NCBI RefSeq assembly: GCF_002939385.1
Contig: NZ_MULI01000036.1
Span: 1-64,000, forward strand
DNA: 64,000 nt
Direction: 5' to 3'
Source: Streptomyces sp. MH60
Lineage (GTDB): Bacteria; Actinomycetota; Actinomycetes; Streptomycetales; Streptomycetaceae
Shown: positions 16,953 to 24,210 of the stretch, piece after piece
Layout of the letters: each line of letters starts with the position of its first letter
Numbering within the stretch: position 1 is the first letter of the stretch
Notes under the pieces: model-generated
Seen by the model: the letters and a program-made list of their open reading frames with translations, nothing else
Databases searched by the model: none
Told to the model about the DNA's origin: nothing
Position numbers and translations under genes: made by a program

Positions 16953-18452
16953 CTAGGCCACGAACGTCCGCGGCGCCTCGCCGCCGCCGACGCCGCCGTT
17001 CTCCACCAGCCGGGCCGCGGCGGCCAGGCGTGCCGCCGCCTCCTCGGCCACCGCTCCGCCGACCGTGAACGGCAGTCGGACGTACCCCTCGAAGGCACCG
17101 TCGACCCCGAAGCGCGGCCCGGACGGGACGCGGACGCCCACCCGCTCCCCCGCCTCGGCGAGCCGGGACCCCGACAGGCCCCCGGTCCGCACCCACAGGG
17201 TGAGCCCGCCCCGCGGCACCTCGAACTCCCAGTCCGGCAGCTCCCGCCGGACCGCCGCCACCAGCTCGTCCCGGTTCTGCCGGGCCTGTTCGCGGCGCAC
17301 CGTCACGGCCTGCGCCCAGCCGCCGGTGCTGAACAGCCAGTTCACGGCGAGCTGCTCCAGCACCGGGGTGCCCAGGTCGGCGTACGCCCGCGCGGCGACC
17401 AGGCTGCGGATCACGTCGGGCGCGGCACGGACCCAGCCGATGCGCATCCCGGCCCAGAAGGCCTTGCTCGCCGAGCCGACGGTGATCACGGTGGACCCGG
17501 CCGGGTCGAACGCGCACACGGGACGCGGCATCTCGACGTCGTCGTCCAGCCACAGCTCGCTCATCGTCTCGTCGGCCACGAGCACCGTCCCCGCGGACCG
17601 GGCCGCGTCCACCAGCCGCCGGCGCTGGTCGTCGTCGGCGAGCGCGCCGGTGGGGTTGTGGAAGTCGGCGACGACGTAGGCGATGCGGGGCGCGGCGTCG
17701 CGCAGCACCTGGCGCCAGCGGTCCACGTCCCAGCCGGTGAGCCCCTCGGCCATCGCGACCGGCACCAGCCGGGCCCCGGCCTCGCGCATCAGCTGGAGGA
17801 TGTTGGCGTAACTGGGCGACTCCACGGCGATGCGCTCGCCGCGGCCTCCGAAGAGATGGCAGATGGCGTCGATCGCGCCCATCGCCCCTGTGGTCACCAT
17901 GATCTGCTCGGGCATGGTGGGGATGCCCCGCGCGGTGTACCGCTCGGCGATCATCGCGCGCAGCGCGGGCAGTCCGGCCGGATAGTCGCCGTGGGTGTGC
18001 GCGTACGGCGGCAGCTCATCGAGGGCGCCCTGCACCGCGCGGGTGAGCCAGGGCTCGGGTGCGGGCAGCGCCGCGCAGCCCAGGTCGATCACCGAGCCGA
18101 GGGCCTCCGGCGGCAGCGGTTCGAGCCCGCGAGCCGGCAGCGGGTTCCCGGCCGGCACCGCGGTCCAGCTGCCCGCACCGCGCCGGGACTCCAGGAAGCC
18201 CTCGGCACGCAGCGCCTCGTAGGCGGCGGCGACGGTGGTGCGGCTGACGGTCAGGGCGAGGGCCAGTTCCCGTTCGGCGGGCAGCCGGGCGGCGACCGGG
18301 ACGCGGCCCTCCAGCACGAGCAGCCGGATGCCGTCGGCGAGCGCGCGGTAGGCCGGCGGGCGGCGCGTGCCGGGCCCGGCCGGGCGGTCCTGCTGGGAGC
18401 CGAGCAGCCGGGCGAGCTGCCCCGCCCCTACAGCCGAGGTCCACTGCGCCAC
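16953..18452 (-). CDS. MocR-family (YczR-type) PLP-dependent regulator
   Basis: A 499-residue fusion of an N-terminal GntR winged helix (LPAERELALALTVSRTTVAA, about residues 45-110) and a C-terminal fold-type I aminotransferase domain. The PLP lysine lies in TVGSASKAFWAGMRIGW, the Asp/Asn sites in HNPTGALADDDQR and VADETMSELW. The GTG at 18452 was preferred because GGAAGG lies upstream and the preceding sequence is the divergent promoter. The YczR subgroup of MocR regulators is typically divergent from a yczE membrane gene, exactly as here. It probably senses PLP or an amino compound and controls that membrane protein. Confidence 0.85.
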   Translation of the reverse strand: MAQWTSAVGAGQLARLLGSQQDRPAGPGTRRPPAYRALADGIRLLVLEGRVPVAARLPAERELALALTVSRTTVAAAYEALRAEGFLESRRGAGSWTAVPAGNPLPARGLEPLPPEALGSVIDLGCAALPAPEPWLTRAVQGALDELPPYAHTHGDYPAGLPALRAMIAERYTARGIPTMPEQIMVTTGAMGAIDAICHLFGGRGERIAVESPSYANILQLMREAGARLVPVAMAEGLTGWDVDRWRQVLRDAAPRIAYVVADFHNPTGALADDDQRRRLVDAARSAGTVLVADETMSELWLDDDVEMPRPVCAFDPAGSTVITVGSASKAFWAGMRIGWVRAAPDVIRSLVAARAYADLGTPVLEQLAVNWLFSTGGWAQAVTVRREQARQNRDELVAAVRRELPDWEFEVPRGGLTLWVRTGGLSGSRLAEAGERVGVRVPSGPRFGVDGAFEGYVRLPFTVGGAVAEEAAARLAAAARLVENGGVGGGEAPRTFVA

Positions 18453-18503
18453 GGAAATCAGTCCACCTTCCCCGAATTGGCCATGGTTGACTCTTCTTCT
18501 CAA

Positions 18504-18530
18504 GCCACAGGGTGTCATGTGGCAGGCCAC
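18504..18530. promoter_or_regulatory. Candidate MocR/YczR operator
   Basis: Two nested inverted repeats lie in the divergent gap: GCCACA (18504-18509) with TGTGGC (18518-18523), and GTGGC-AG-GCCAC (18519-18530). They are 25 to 50 bases from the membrane gene start. Assignment to the adjacent regulator is inferred. Confidence 0.5.
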
Positions 18531-18554
18531 TACCACCACCCAGGGGGGGACCTC

Positions 18555-19220
18555 TTGTCCAGGCAGTCCAGGCAGTCCAGGCGGCTCACGCGGCGGCTGA
18601 CCCAGCTCTACGGCGGTCTGGCGCTCTATGGCGCGAGTTCGGCGCTGCTGGTCAGGTCCGGGCTCGGTCTCGAGCCGTGGAACGTGCTGCACCAGGGCCT
18701 CGCGGAGCACACCGGGCTGTCGATGGGCGTGGTGCTGACCATCCTGGGTGCGGCGGTCCTGCTGCTGTGGATCCCGCTGCGCCAGCGGCCGGGCCTCGGC
18801 ACCGTCTCCAACGTGCTCGTGATCGGCGCGGCGATGGACGCCACGCTGGGAGTGGTGCCGGACGCCCACGGCTGGACGCTGCGGATCGCCGCGATGGTGG
18901 CGGGCATCGCCCTGAACGGCGCGGCGACCGGGCTGTACATCGCCGCGCGCTTCGGTCCGGGCCCGCGTGACGGGCTGATGACGGGGCTGAACCGCCGCAC
19001 GGGGCTCTCGGTGCGCCTGGTGCGGACCGTCGTCGAGATCACCGTCGTGGTGACGGGCTTCGCCCTCGGCGGCACGGTGGGCCTCGGCACCCTGCTCTAC
19101 GCCGCGTCGATCGGCCCGCTCGCCCAGGTGTTCCTGCGCGTGTTCGCCGTGCCGCCGTCACCGCGGGGCAGCACGGTGGTTGCCGCCGGTCGGCCACGGC
19201 GCGCGATACTGCGTCGGTGA
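18555..19220 (+). CDS. YczE/YitT-like integral membrane protein
   Basis: A 221-residue protein with five to six hydrophobic helices. Conserved blocks are LYGASSALLVRSGLGLEPWN, ARFGPGPRDGLMTGLNRRTG and VGLGTLLYAASIGPL. The GLxPWDVL-like motif and the GPRDGLMT motif mark the YczE family. A TTG at 18555 is chosen because an AGGGGGGGA ribosome site sits just upstream and no better codon is placed. An in-frame ATG at 18483 would put the operator inside the gene. The N-terminus is built from a 9-base direct repeat (GTCCAGGCA). The substrate is unknown. It overlaps the next gene by four bases. Confidence 0.8.
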   Translation: MSRQSRQSRRLTRRLTQLYGGLALYGASSALLVRSGLGLEPWNVLHQGLAEHTGLSMGVVLTILGAAVLLLWIPLRQRPGLGTVSNVLVIGAAMDATLGVVPDAHGWTLRIAAMVAGIALNGAATGLYIAARFGPGPRDGLMTGLNRRTGLSVRLVRTVVEITVVVTGFALGGTVGLGTLLYAASIGPLAQVFLRVFAVPPSPRGSTVVAAGRPRRAILRR

Positions 19221-19984
19221 CCACGCCGATACGCCACCCGTACCTCGATCATCCCGGCCCGATCGCCTTCGCCCACCGGGGTGGGGCGGCGGACGGTCTG
19301 GAGAACACCCTGCGGCAGTTCCGCCGCGCGGTCGAGGCGGGCTACCGGTACATCGAGACCGATGTGCACGCCACGCGGGACGGGAAGCTCGTCGCCTTCC
19401 ACGACGCGACCCTGGACCGGGTCACGGACGGGGCCGGGCGGATCGCCGACCTGCCGTGGCAGGACGTGCGCCACGCGCGCGTGGCGGGCGAGGAACCGGT
19501 GCCGCTCTTCGAGGAGCTCCTGGAGACCTTCCCCGAGGTGCGCTGGAACATCGACGTGAAGGCGGAGCCCGCGCTGCGGCCCCTCCTGGAGCTGATCGGG
19601 CGGACCGACGCCTGGGACCGGATCTGCGTCGGTTCGTTCTCCGAGGCACGCGTGGTCCGCGCCCAGCGACTGGCGGGCCCCCGCCTGGCCACCTCGTACG
19701 GCATCCGGGGCGTTCTCGGGCTGCGGCTGCGCTCCTGGGGCGTACCGGCCGCGCCGCGCCGCCCGGCGGTGGCCGCACAGGTGCCCGAGGCCCAGTCGGG
19801 CGTCCGGGTGGTGGACCACCGCTTCGTACGCGCCGCCCACGCGCGCGGGCTGCAGGTGCACGTCTGGACGGTGAACGATGCCGACCGTATGCACCGGCTC
19901 CTGGACCTGGGCGTGGATGGCATCATGACCGATCACATCGACACACTGCGCAAGGTCATGGAGGACCGCGGCGTCTGGGGCTGA
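19217..19984 (+). CDS. Glycerophosphodiester phosphodiesterase
   Basis: A 255-residue GDPD-family TIM barrel. The catalytic motif is AFAHRGGAADGLENT (His, Arg, Glu) followed by YIETDVHATRDGKLVAFHD with the metal-binding Glu-Asp pair and second His. HVWTVNDADRM near the C-terminus is also conserved. The enzyme cleaves glycerophosphodiesters to glycerol-3-phosphate and an alcohol. With no signal peptide it is cytoplasmic. The GTG start overlaps the stop of the membrane gene upstream. Confidence 0.9.
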   Translation: MTTPIRHPYLDHPGPIAFAHRGGAADGLENTLRQFRRAVEAGYRYIETDVHATRDGKLVAFHDATLDRVTDGAGRIADLPWQDVRHARVAGEEPVPLFEELLETFPEVRWNIDVKAEPALRPLLELIGRTDAWDRICVGSFSEARVVRAQRLAGPRLATSYGIRGVLGLRLRSWGVPAAPRRPAVAAQVPEAQSGVRVVDHRFVRAAHARGLQVHVWTVNDADRMHRLLDLGVDGIMTDHIDTLRKVMEDRGVWG

Positions 19985-20037
19985 GCCCCGGCCGCGCCCC
20001 GGGGACGGTGCGCGTTCACGGGGAAGGCGAGGGCACG

Positions 20038-21393
20038 GTGGGCACCGACACCCTGCGGACGGACGCGGCAGACGGGGCGGACCCAGCGGCCGAACGGCGG
20101 CGTGAGCAGCGCGGCTGGTACTTCTACGACTGGGCGTGCTCCGTCTACTCGACGAGCGTGCTCACCGTGTTCCTGGGGCCGTATCTCACCTCGGTCGCCG
20201 AGTCGGCGGCGGACGCGGACGGCTACGTCCACCCGCTGGGCATACCGGTGCGCGCCGGGTCGTTCTTCGCGTACTCGGTGTCGCTGTCGGTGATCGTGGC
20301 GGTGCTGGTGATGCCGCTGGTGGGCGCGGCGGCCGACCGCTCGGGCCGCAAGAAGCCGCTGCTGGCCGCCGCCGCGTACACCGGTGCCGCGGCCACGACC
20401 GGCATGTTCTTCCTGGACGGCGACCGCTATCTGCTGGGCGGCCTGCTCCTGGTCGTCGCCAACGCGGCGCAGTCGGTCGCGATGATGCTCTACAACTCCT
20501 ACCTGCCCCAGATCGCCCCGCCCGAGGAGCGCGACGCGGTCTCCTCCCGGGGCTGGGCCTTCGGCTACGCGGCCGGCTCCCTGGTCCTGATCGTCAACCT
20601 GGTCCTCTACACCGGCCACGACTCCTTCGGGCTGAGCGAGAGCGCGGCGGTCCGCGTCTGCCTGGCGTCGGCGGGGCTGTGGTGGGGCGCCTTCGCGCTC
20701 ATTCCGCTGCGGCGGCTGCGTGATCGGCGTGCGGTGGCCCGGGAGGCGGCGCTGCCCGGGTTCCGGCAGCTCGCGGCGACCGTCCGGGACATGCGGCGCC
20801 GCCCGCTGACCCTGGCCTTCCTGCTGGCCTACCTGGTCTACAACGACGGCATCCAGACGGTGATCTCCCAGGCCTCGGTCTACGGCTCCGAGGAGCTGGA
20901 CCTCGGGCAGTCGACGCTGATCGTGGCGGTCCTGCTGGTCCAGGTGCTGGCGGTGGCGGGCGCGCTGGGCCTGGGCCGGCTGGCCCGCAGGTACGGGGCC
21001 AAGCGCACGATCCTCGGCTCGCTGGTCGCCTGGACGGTGACCCTCGCGGCCGGGTACTTCCTGCCGGCCGGGGCACCGGTGTGGTTCTTCGTGCTGGCCG
21101 CCGGGATCGGGCTCGTCCTGGGCGGCAGCCAGGCGCTCTCCCGCTCCCTGTTCTCCCACCTGGTCCCGCCGGGCAAGGAGGCGGAGTACTTCTCGGCGTA
21201 CGAGCTGAGCGACCGCGGGATGAGCTGGCTGGGGCCCTTGCTCTTCGGGCTGACCTACCAGCTGACCGGGAGCTACCGGGACGCGATCATCTCGCTGGTG
21301 GCGTTCTTCGTCATCGGGTTCGTGCTGCTCGCGCGGGTCCCGGTGCGGCGGGCGATCGGCGACGCGGGCAATCCGGTACCCGAAAGGATTTAG
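20038..21393 (+). CDS. UMF1-type MFS transporter (Atg22-like)
   Basis: A 451-residue protein with about 12 helices. The start of the core, QRGWYFYDWACSVYSTSVLT, is the signature of the UMF1/Atg22 family of major facilitators. Further blocks are PLVGAAADRSGRKKPLL and LPQIAPPEERDAVSSRGWAF. The GTG at 20038 has GAAGGCGAGG upstream. Yeast Atg22 exports amino acids from the vacuole; bacterial substrates are unknown. It follows the GDPD gene after 53 bases and may be cotranscribed, ending at the hairpin just behind it. Confidence 0.85.
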   Translation: MGTDTLRTDAADGADPAAERRREQRGWYFYDWACSVYSTSVLTVFLGPYLTSVAESAADADGYVHPLGIPVRAGSFFAYSVSLSVIVAVLVMPLVGAAADRSGRKKPLLAAAAYTGAAATTGMFFLDGDRYLLGGLLLVVANAAQSVAMMLYNSYLPQIAPPEERDAVSSRGWAFGYAAGSLVLIVNLVLYTGHDSFGLSESAAVRVCLASAGLWWGAFALIPLRRLRDRRAVAREAALPGFRQLAATVRDMRRRPLTLAFLLAYLVYNDGIQTVISQASVYGSEELDLGQSTLIVAVLLVQVLAVAGALGLGRLARRYGAKRTILGSLVAWTVTLAAGYFLPAGAPVWFFVLAAGIGLVLGGSQALSRSLFSHLVPPGKEAEYFSAYELSDRGMSWLGPLLFGLTYQLTGSYRDAIISLVAFFVIGFVLLARVPVRRAIGDAGNPVPERI

Positions 21394-21418
21394 CACTCAG
21401 CGCGAAAGCGCTGTAGTG
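21394..21418 (+). terminator. Hairpin terminator of the MFS gene
   Basis: CACTCAGCGC (21394-21403) pairs with GCGCTG-T-AGTG (21408-21418) around a GAAA tetraloop, with one bulged T. The stem begins directly after the stop codon. It separates the MFS unit from rbpA. Confidence 0.7.
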
Positions 21419-21582
21419 TACGCGTTTGGCCTGCCAGGCGTACCGTTACTGCGCGTCAAAGGTGCCGAATCGCTATGTCACGTCTGTCAGCAGAGGTGAC
21501 AAACCGGACGTCGGCGGGTACTGCACTGGTTGCAAGGCTGCGGCTGCGACGGCGACGCAGGGCCCGGATCGGGAGTCGGGAC

Positions 21583-21610
21583 GGGAATCTTTACCGCCGC
21601 CCGGACGTTG
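21583..21610 (+). promoter_or_regulatory. Sigma-R-type promoter of rbpA
   Basis: GGGAAT (21583-21588) and GTTG (21607-21610) are separated by 18 bases, matching the SigR/SigH thiol-stress consensus GGAAT-N18-19-GTT. It ends about 60 bases before the rbpA start. In S. coelicolor rbpA belongs to the sigma-R regulon, so the match is expected. Confidence 0.8.
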
Positions 21611-21670
21611 ACCGGATGACGACGACAGCGACACCTGTCCTGTGGGCGACAAGCCCGGGAGGCACGATTC

Positions 21671-22045
21671 ATGAGTGAGCGAGCTCTTCGCGGCACGCGC
21701 CTCGTGGTGACCAGCTACGAGACGGACCGCGGCATCGACCTGGCCCCGCGCCAGGCCGTGGAGTACGCATGCGAGAAGGGGCATCGATTCGAGATGCCCT
21801 TCTCGGTCGAGGCGGAGATCCCGCCGGAGTGGGAGTGCAAGGTCTGCGGGGCCCAGGCACTCCTGGTTGACGGCGACGGCCCTGAGGAGAAGAAGGCCAA
21901 GCCCGCGCGTACGCACTGGGACATGCTGATGGAGCGACGCACCCGCGAGGAACTCGAAGAGGTCCTCGAGGAGCGGCTGGCCGTTCTGCGCTCCGGCGCG
22001 ATGAACATCGCGGTCCATCCGCGAGACAGCCGCAAGAGTGCGTAG
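21671..22045 (+). CDS. rbpA: RNA polymerase-binding protein RbpA
   Basis: A 124-residue protein matching actinobacterial RbpA throughout. It has the N-terminal RALRGTRLVVTSYETDRGID core, the zinc-binding-like region around VEYACEKGHRFEMPF and WECKVCGAQALLVD, and the sigma-interaction domain WDMLMERRTREELEEVLEER. RbpA binds the principal sigma factor and stabilises the open complex. The ATG at 21671 lies after a GGGAGGCA ribosome site. Expression is probably raised on thiol-oxidative stress through the SigR-type promoter upstream. A long hairpin terminates the transcript. Confidence 0.97.
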   Translation: MSERALRGTRLVVTSYETDRGIDLAPRQAVEYACEKGHRFEMPFSVEAEIPPEWECKVCGAQALLVDGDGPEEKKAKPARTHWDMLMERRTREELEEVLEERLAVLRSGAMNIAVHPRDSRKSA

Positions 22046-22073
22046 CGGGAAACCCTAGGCGATACAACCGAAC

Positions 22074-22120
22074 AACCGCGGGTGCCGTACATGAGCTTCA
22101 TGTACGGCACCCGCGGTTTT
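22074..22120. terminator. Long bidirectional terminator between rbpA and fxsA
   Basis: A perfect 21-bp inverted repeat has its left arm at 22074-22094 and right arm at 22098-22118, with a 3-base loop. It ends in TTTT (22117-22120) on the plus strand and lies between convergent genes, so it can stop both transcripts. Confidence 0.9.
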
Positions 22121-22127
22121 GTCGTGC

Positions 22128-22715
22128 TCAGCGCGTCAGCGGGGGGCGGGGGCCCTGCGGGGCGTCGTCCGGGTCGTCCCGTATGACCTCGCCCTGGACG
22201 ACGTTGCCGTCGGGGCGGTGCATCCGGGCCTGGCGGAAGGCGTCGCCCAGGGTGCCGGGACCGGCGTCCCGGAGCTTGCGCTCGACCGTCCGCTGGGCGT
22301 ACCGGCTGACGGCCTTCTGCACCGGGGGCAGCAGCATGAGCAGGCCGAGCGCGTCCGAGATCAGGCCGGGCAGGATCAGGAGCAGACCGCCCAGCATCAT
22401 CAGGCCGTTGCCCTCGCTGTTCGGGCGGACGGCCTCGGGCGGTATGCCCGACCGCATGGCCGACTGCTGCTGGTTGAGCGTCTCCGTGAGGTTGCGGAAG
22501 GCGCGGCGGCCCGCCGCCTTGATGACCACGGAGCCGAGGACCACGCCGGCGACCAGCAGCAGGAAGACCGCGAAGCCGCTGGACGCCCCCGCGACCACGG
22601 TCAGCAGCCAGATCTCCAGCACCAGCCACGCGGCGAGGCCCAGCGGCAGGAACGTGCGCAGGCGGGAGCGCGGGGGCCGGGCGGGGGACCTGGGGGTCTG
22701 GGCGCCAGTCGTCAT
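22128..22715 (-). CDS. fxsA: FxsA-family cytoplasmic membrane protein
   Basis: A 195-residue protein with four hydrophobic segments: PLGLAAWLVLEIWLLTVVAG, FAVFLLLVAGVVLGSVVI, then GLMMLGGLLLILPGLISDAL continuing to LGLLMLLPPV. The LPGLISDALGLLMLLPP block is the FxsA hallmark. E. coli FxsA counters F-plasmid exclusion of phage T7; the general role is unknown. The charged tail is cytoplasmic. It is downstream of the ppm gene by 46 bases on the same strand and may share its transcript. Confidence 0.92.
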   Translation of the reverse strand: MTTGAQTPRSPARPPRSRLRTFLPLGLAAWLVLEIWLLTVVAGASSGFAVFLLLVAGVVLGSVVIKAAGRRAFRNLTETLNQQQSAMRSGIPPEAVRPNSEGNGLMMLGGLLLILPGLISDALGLLMLLPPVQKAVSRYAQRTVERKLRDAGPGTLGDAFRQARMHRPDGNVVQGEVIRDDPDDAPQGPRPPLTR

Positions 22716-22761
22716 ACTCCCAGTGTGCCTGGCCCCGGCTCAGTGCGGCATAAGAGGGCGG

Positions 22762-23709
22762 TCAGGCCTTGGTGTCGGACGCCTTCGCCGACGCGTCACC
22801 GGACCTCGCGGACGCGTCACCGGACCTCTCCGACCCGTCACCGGCCCGCGCGGACTCGCCGCTGGAAGCCGCCTGCGCGTCGGCCGCCGTGCCGGGCCGC
22901 CGGTCGCGGCCCAGGACCTTGCCGACCCTCTCCCCCACGCCCCACGTGGTGACCCGCCACAGGGCCTCCACCAGGATGTCGCGGCTCATCTTGGAGTCGC
23001 CGAGTTCGCGCTCGACGAACGTGATCGGCACCTCCACGACGTGGTAGCCGGCCTTGATCGCGCGGCGGGCGAGGTCGACCTGGAAGCAGTACCCCTGGGA
23101 GGCGACCTCTTCGAGGCCGAGCCCCTCCAGGGTCTCGCGGCGGAAGGCGCGGTAGCCGCCGGTGATGTCGCGCAGCGGCAGATCGAGCGCGATCCGCGAG
23201 TACATGCTGCCGCCGCGCGAGATGATCTCGCGGGACTTGGGCCAGTTCACCACCCGGCCGCCGGGCACCCAGCGGGAGCCGAGCACGAGGTCGGCGCCCT
23301 TGAGGGCGGTCAGCAGCCGGGGCAGTTCCTCGGGCTGGTGGGAGCCGTCGGCGTCCATCTCGATCAGCACGCCGTAGCCGTGCTCCAGGCCCCAGCGGAA
23401 GCCGGCGAGGTAGGCGGCACCCAGCCCTTCCTTGCCCTTGCGGTGCATGACCTGGACGTGGTCGTCCCCGGCCGCCAGTTCGTCGGCGATCCCGCCGGTG
23501 CCGTCGGGGCTGTTGTCGTCGGCCACGAGAACGTGCGCCTCGGGGACGGCCTCGCGCACGCGCGTGACGATCGCCTTGATGTTCTCCGCCTCGTTGTAGG
23601 TCGGGATGATCACCAGGGCCGTGCCCAGCGGGCCGAACCGCCTCTCCCGCCCCGCAGCCGCGGGCGTCCCGTCGCCGTCGTTCACCACTGCCCCTTCGTG
23701 TCCGTACAC
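22762..23709 (-). CDS. ppm1: Polyprenol-phosphate-mannose synthase (Ppm1-type GT2)
   Basis: A 315-residue GT2 enzyme. Catalytic blocks are VIIPTYNEAENIKAI, VADDNSPDGT, EMDADGSHQP (DxD) and GYRAFRRETL-GYCFQVDLARRA, as in dolichol-phosphate-mannose synthases. It transfers mannose from GDP-mannose to polyprenol phosphate, the donor for periplasmic O-mannosylation by Pmt. There is no fused Lnt domain and no membrane helix, as in Streptomyces generally. The last 45 residues are a hydrophilic tail made of heptad-like repeats (ERSGDAS, ARSGDAS). GTG start at 23709; other GTG codons a few residues in are possible. Confidence 0.92.
   Translation of the reverse strand: MYGHEGAVVNDGDGTPAAAGRERRFGPLGTALVIIPTYNEAENIKAIVTRVREAVPEAHVLVADDNSPDGTGGIADELAAGDDHVQVMHRKGKEGLGAAYLAGFRWGLEHGYGVLIEMDADGSHQPEELPRLLTALKGADLVLGSRWVPGGRVVNWPKSREIISRGGSMYSRIALDLPLRDITGGYRAFRRETLEGLGLEEVASQGYCFQVDLARRAIKAGYHVVEVPITFVERELGDSKMSRDILVEALWRVTTWGVGERVGKVLGRDRRPGTAADAQAASSGESARAGDGSERSGDASARSGDASAKASDTKA
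22790..22852 (-). repeat. Three 21-bp tandem repeats inside the ppm1 3' end
   Basis: Units at 22790-22810, 22811-22831 and 22832-22852 are near-identical (first two differ at three positions). They encode a seven-residue Ser/Asp/Ala-rich repeat in the C-terminal tail. Copy number may vary between strains. Confidence 0.8.
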
Positions 23710-24079
23710 AAAGGACCACCATAATCGCCACGGCCTGCGCAGACGTGCCAGGACGGTCGTACGGTGGTGTCGTTTCCCCGAAACCGGGGTAGGGATGGCC
23801 GATTCGGGCCGTTTGTGCGACGGATGGGGGCCCGGCGCCCTTCGGGCCGGCCCGGGACCCGCCGGCTGCGGGTCGACCCAGGCCGTTGTCTACTGAGCGC
23901 CCGGGCCCCACCCGGGTCACACCTCCCGACCGGCCGGAACGTTCCCTCGTCGCGGTGCGGGCACTGAGCCTGGCTCCCAGTGGCGGTGCCCCGGTGCGGC
24001 ACACCGTCCCTGACTCAGCGGCGCCGCGACGCGTGTGCGGAAGGTTCGCCGGTCGGGCGTCCGGTGGTGGACTCGGCCG
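23710..24079. other. Long untranslated leader upstream of ppm1
   Basis: About 370 bases lie between the best promoter-like sequence and the ppm1 start. No frame here has Streptomyces codon use or a family pattern. GC-rich inverted repeats occur, for example CCCGGG-cccca-CCCGGG near 23900-23915, so a structured leader is possible. I recognise no known riboswitch. Confidence 0.45.
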
Positions 24080-24110
24080 AACCTACCGGCCCCCCGCCGT
24101 CGCCTGTCAA
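24080..24110 (-). promoter_or_regulatory. HrdB-type promoter candidate for ppm1
   Basis: On the minus strand TTGACA (24110-24105) and TAGGTT (24085-24080) are 19 bases apart. It follows the end of the amidohydrolase gene and points toward ppm1. The spacing is one or two bases long for the housekeeping sigma factor. Confidence 0.45.
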
Positions 24111-24210
24111 CAGTCGTGCCACCTGCACCTTTGATGTCAACGCGCAGGTCAGCGCGGAGGAGGAGCAGGTCGCGGCCGCGCGAAGATCATCGCCCCGTCG
24201 GCGGTGGAGA

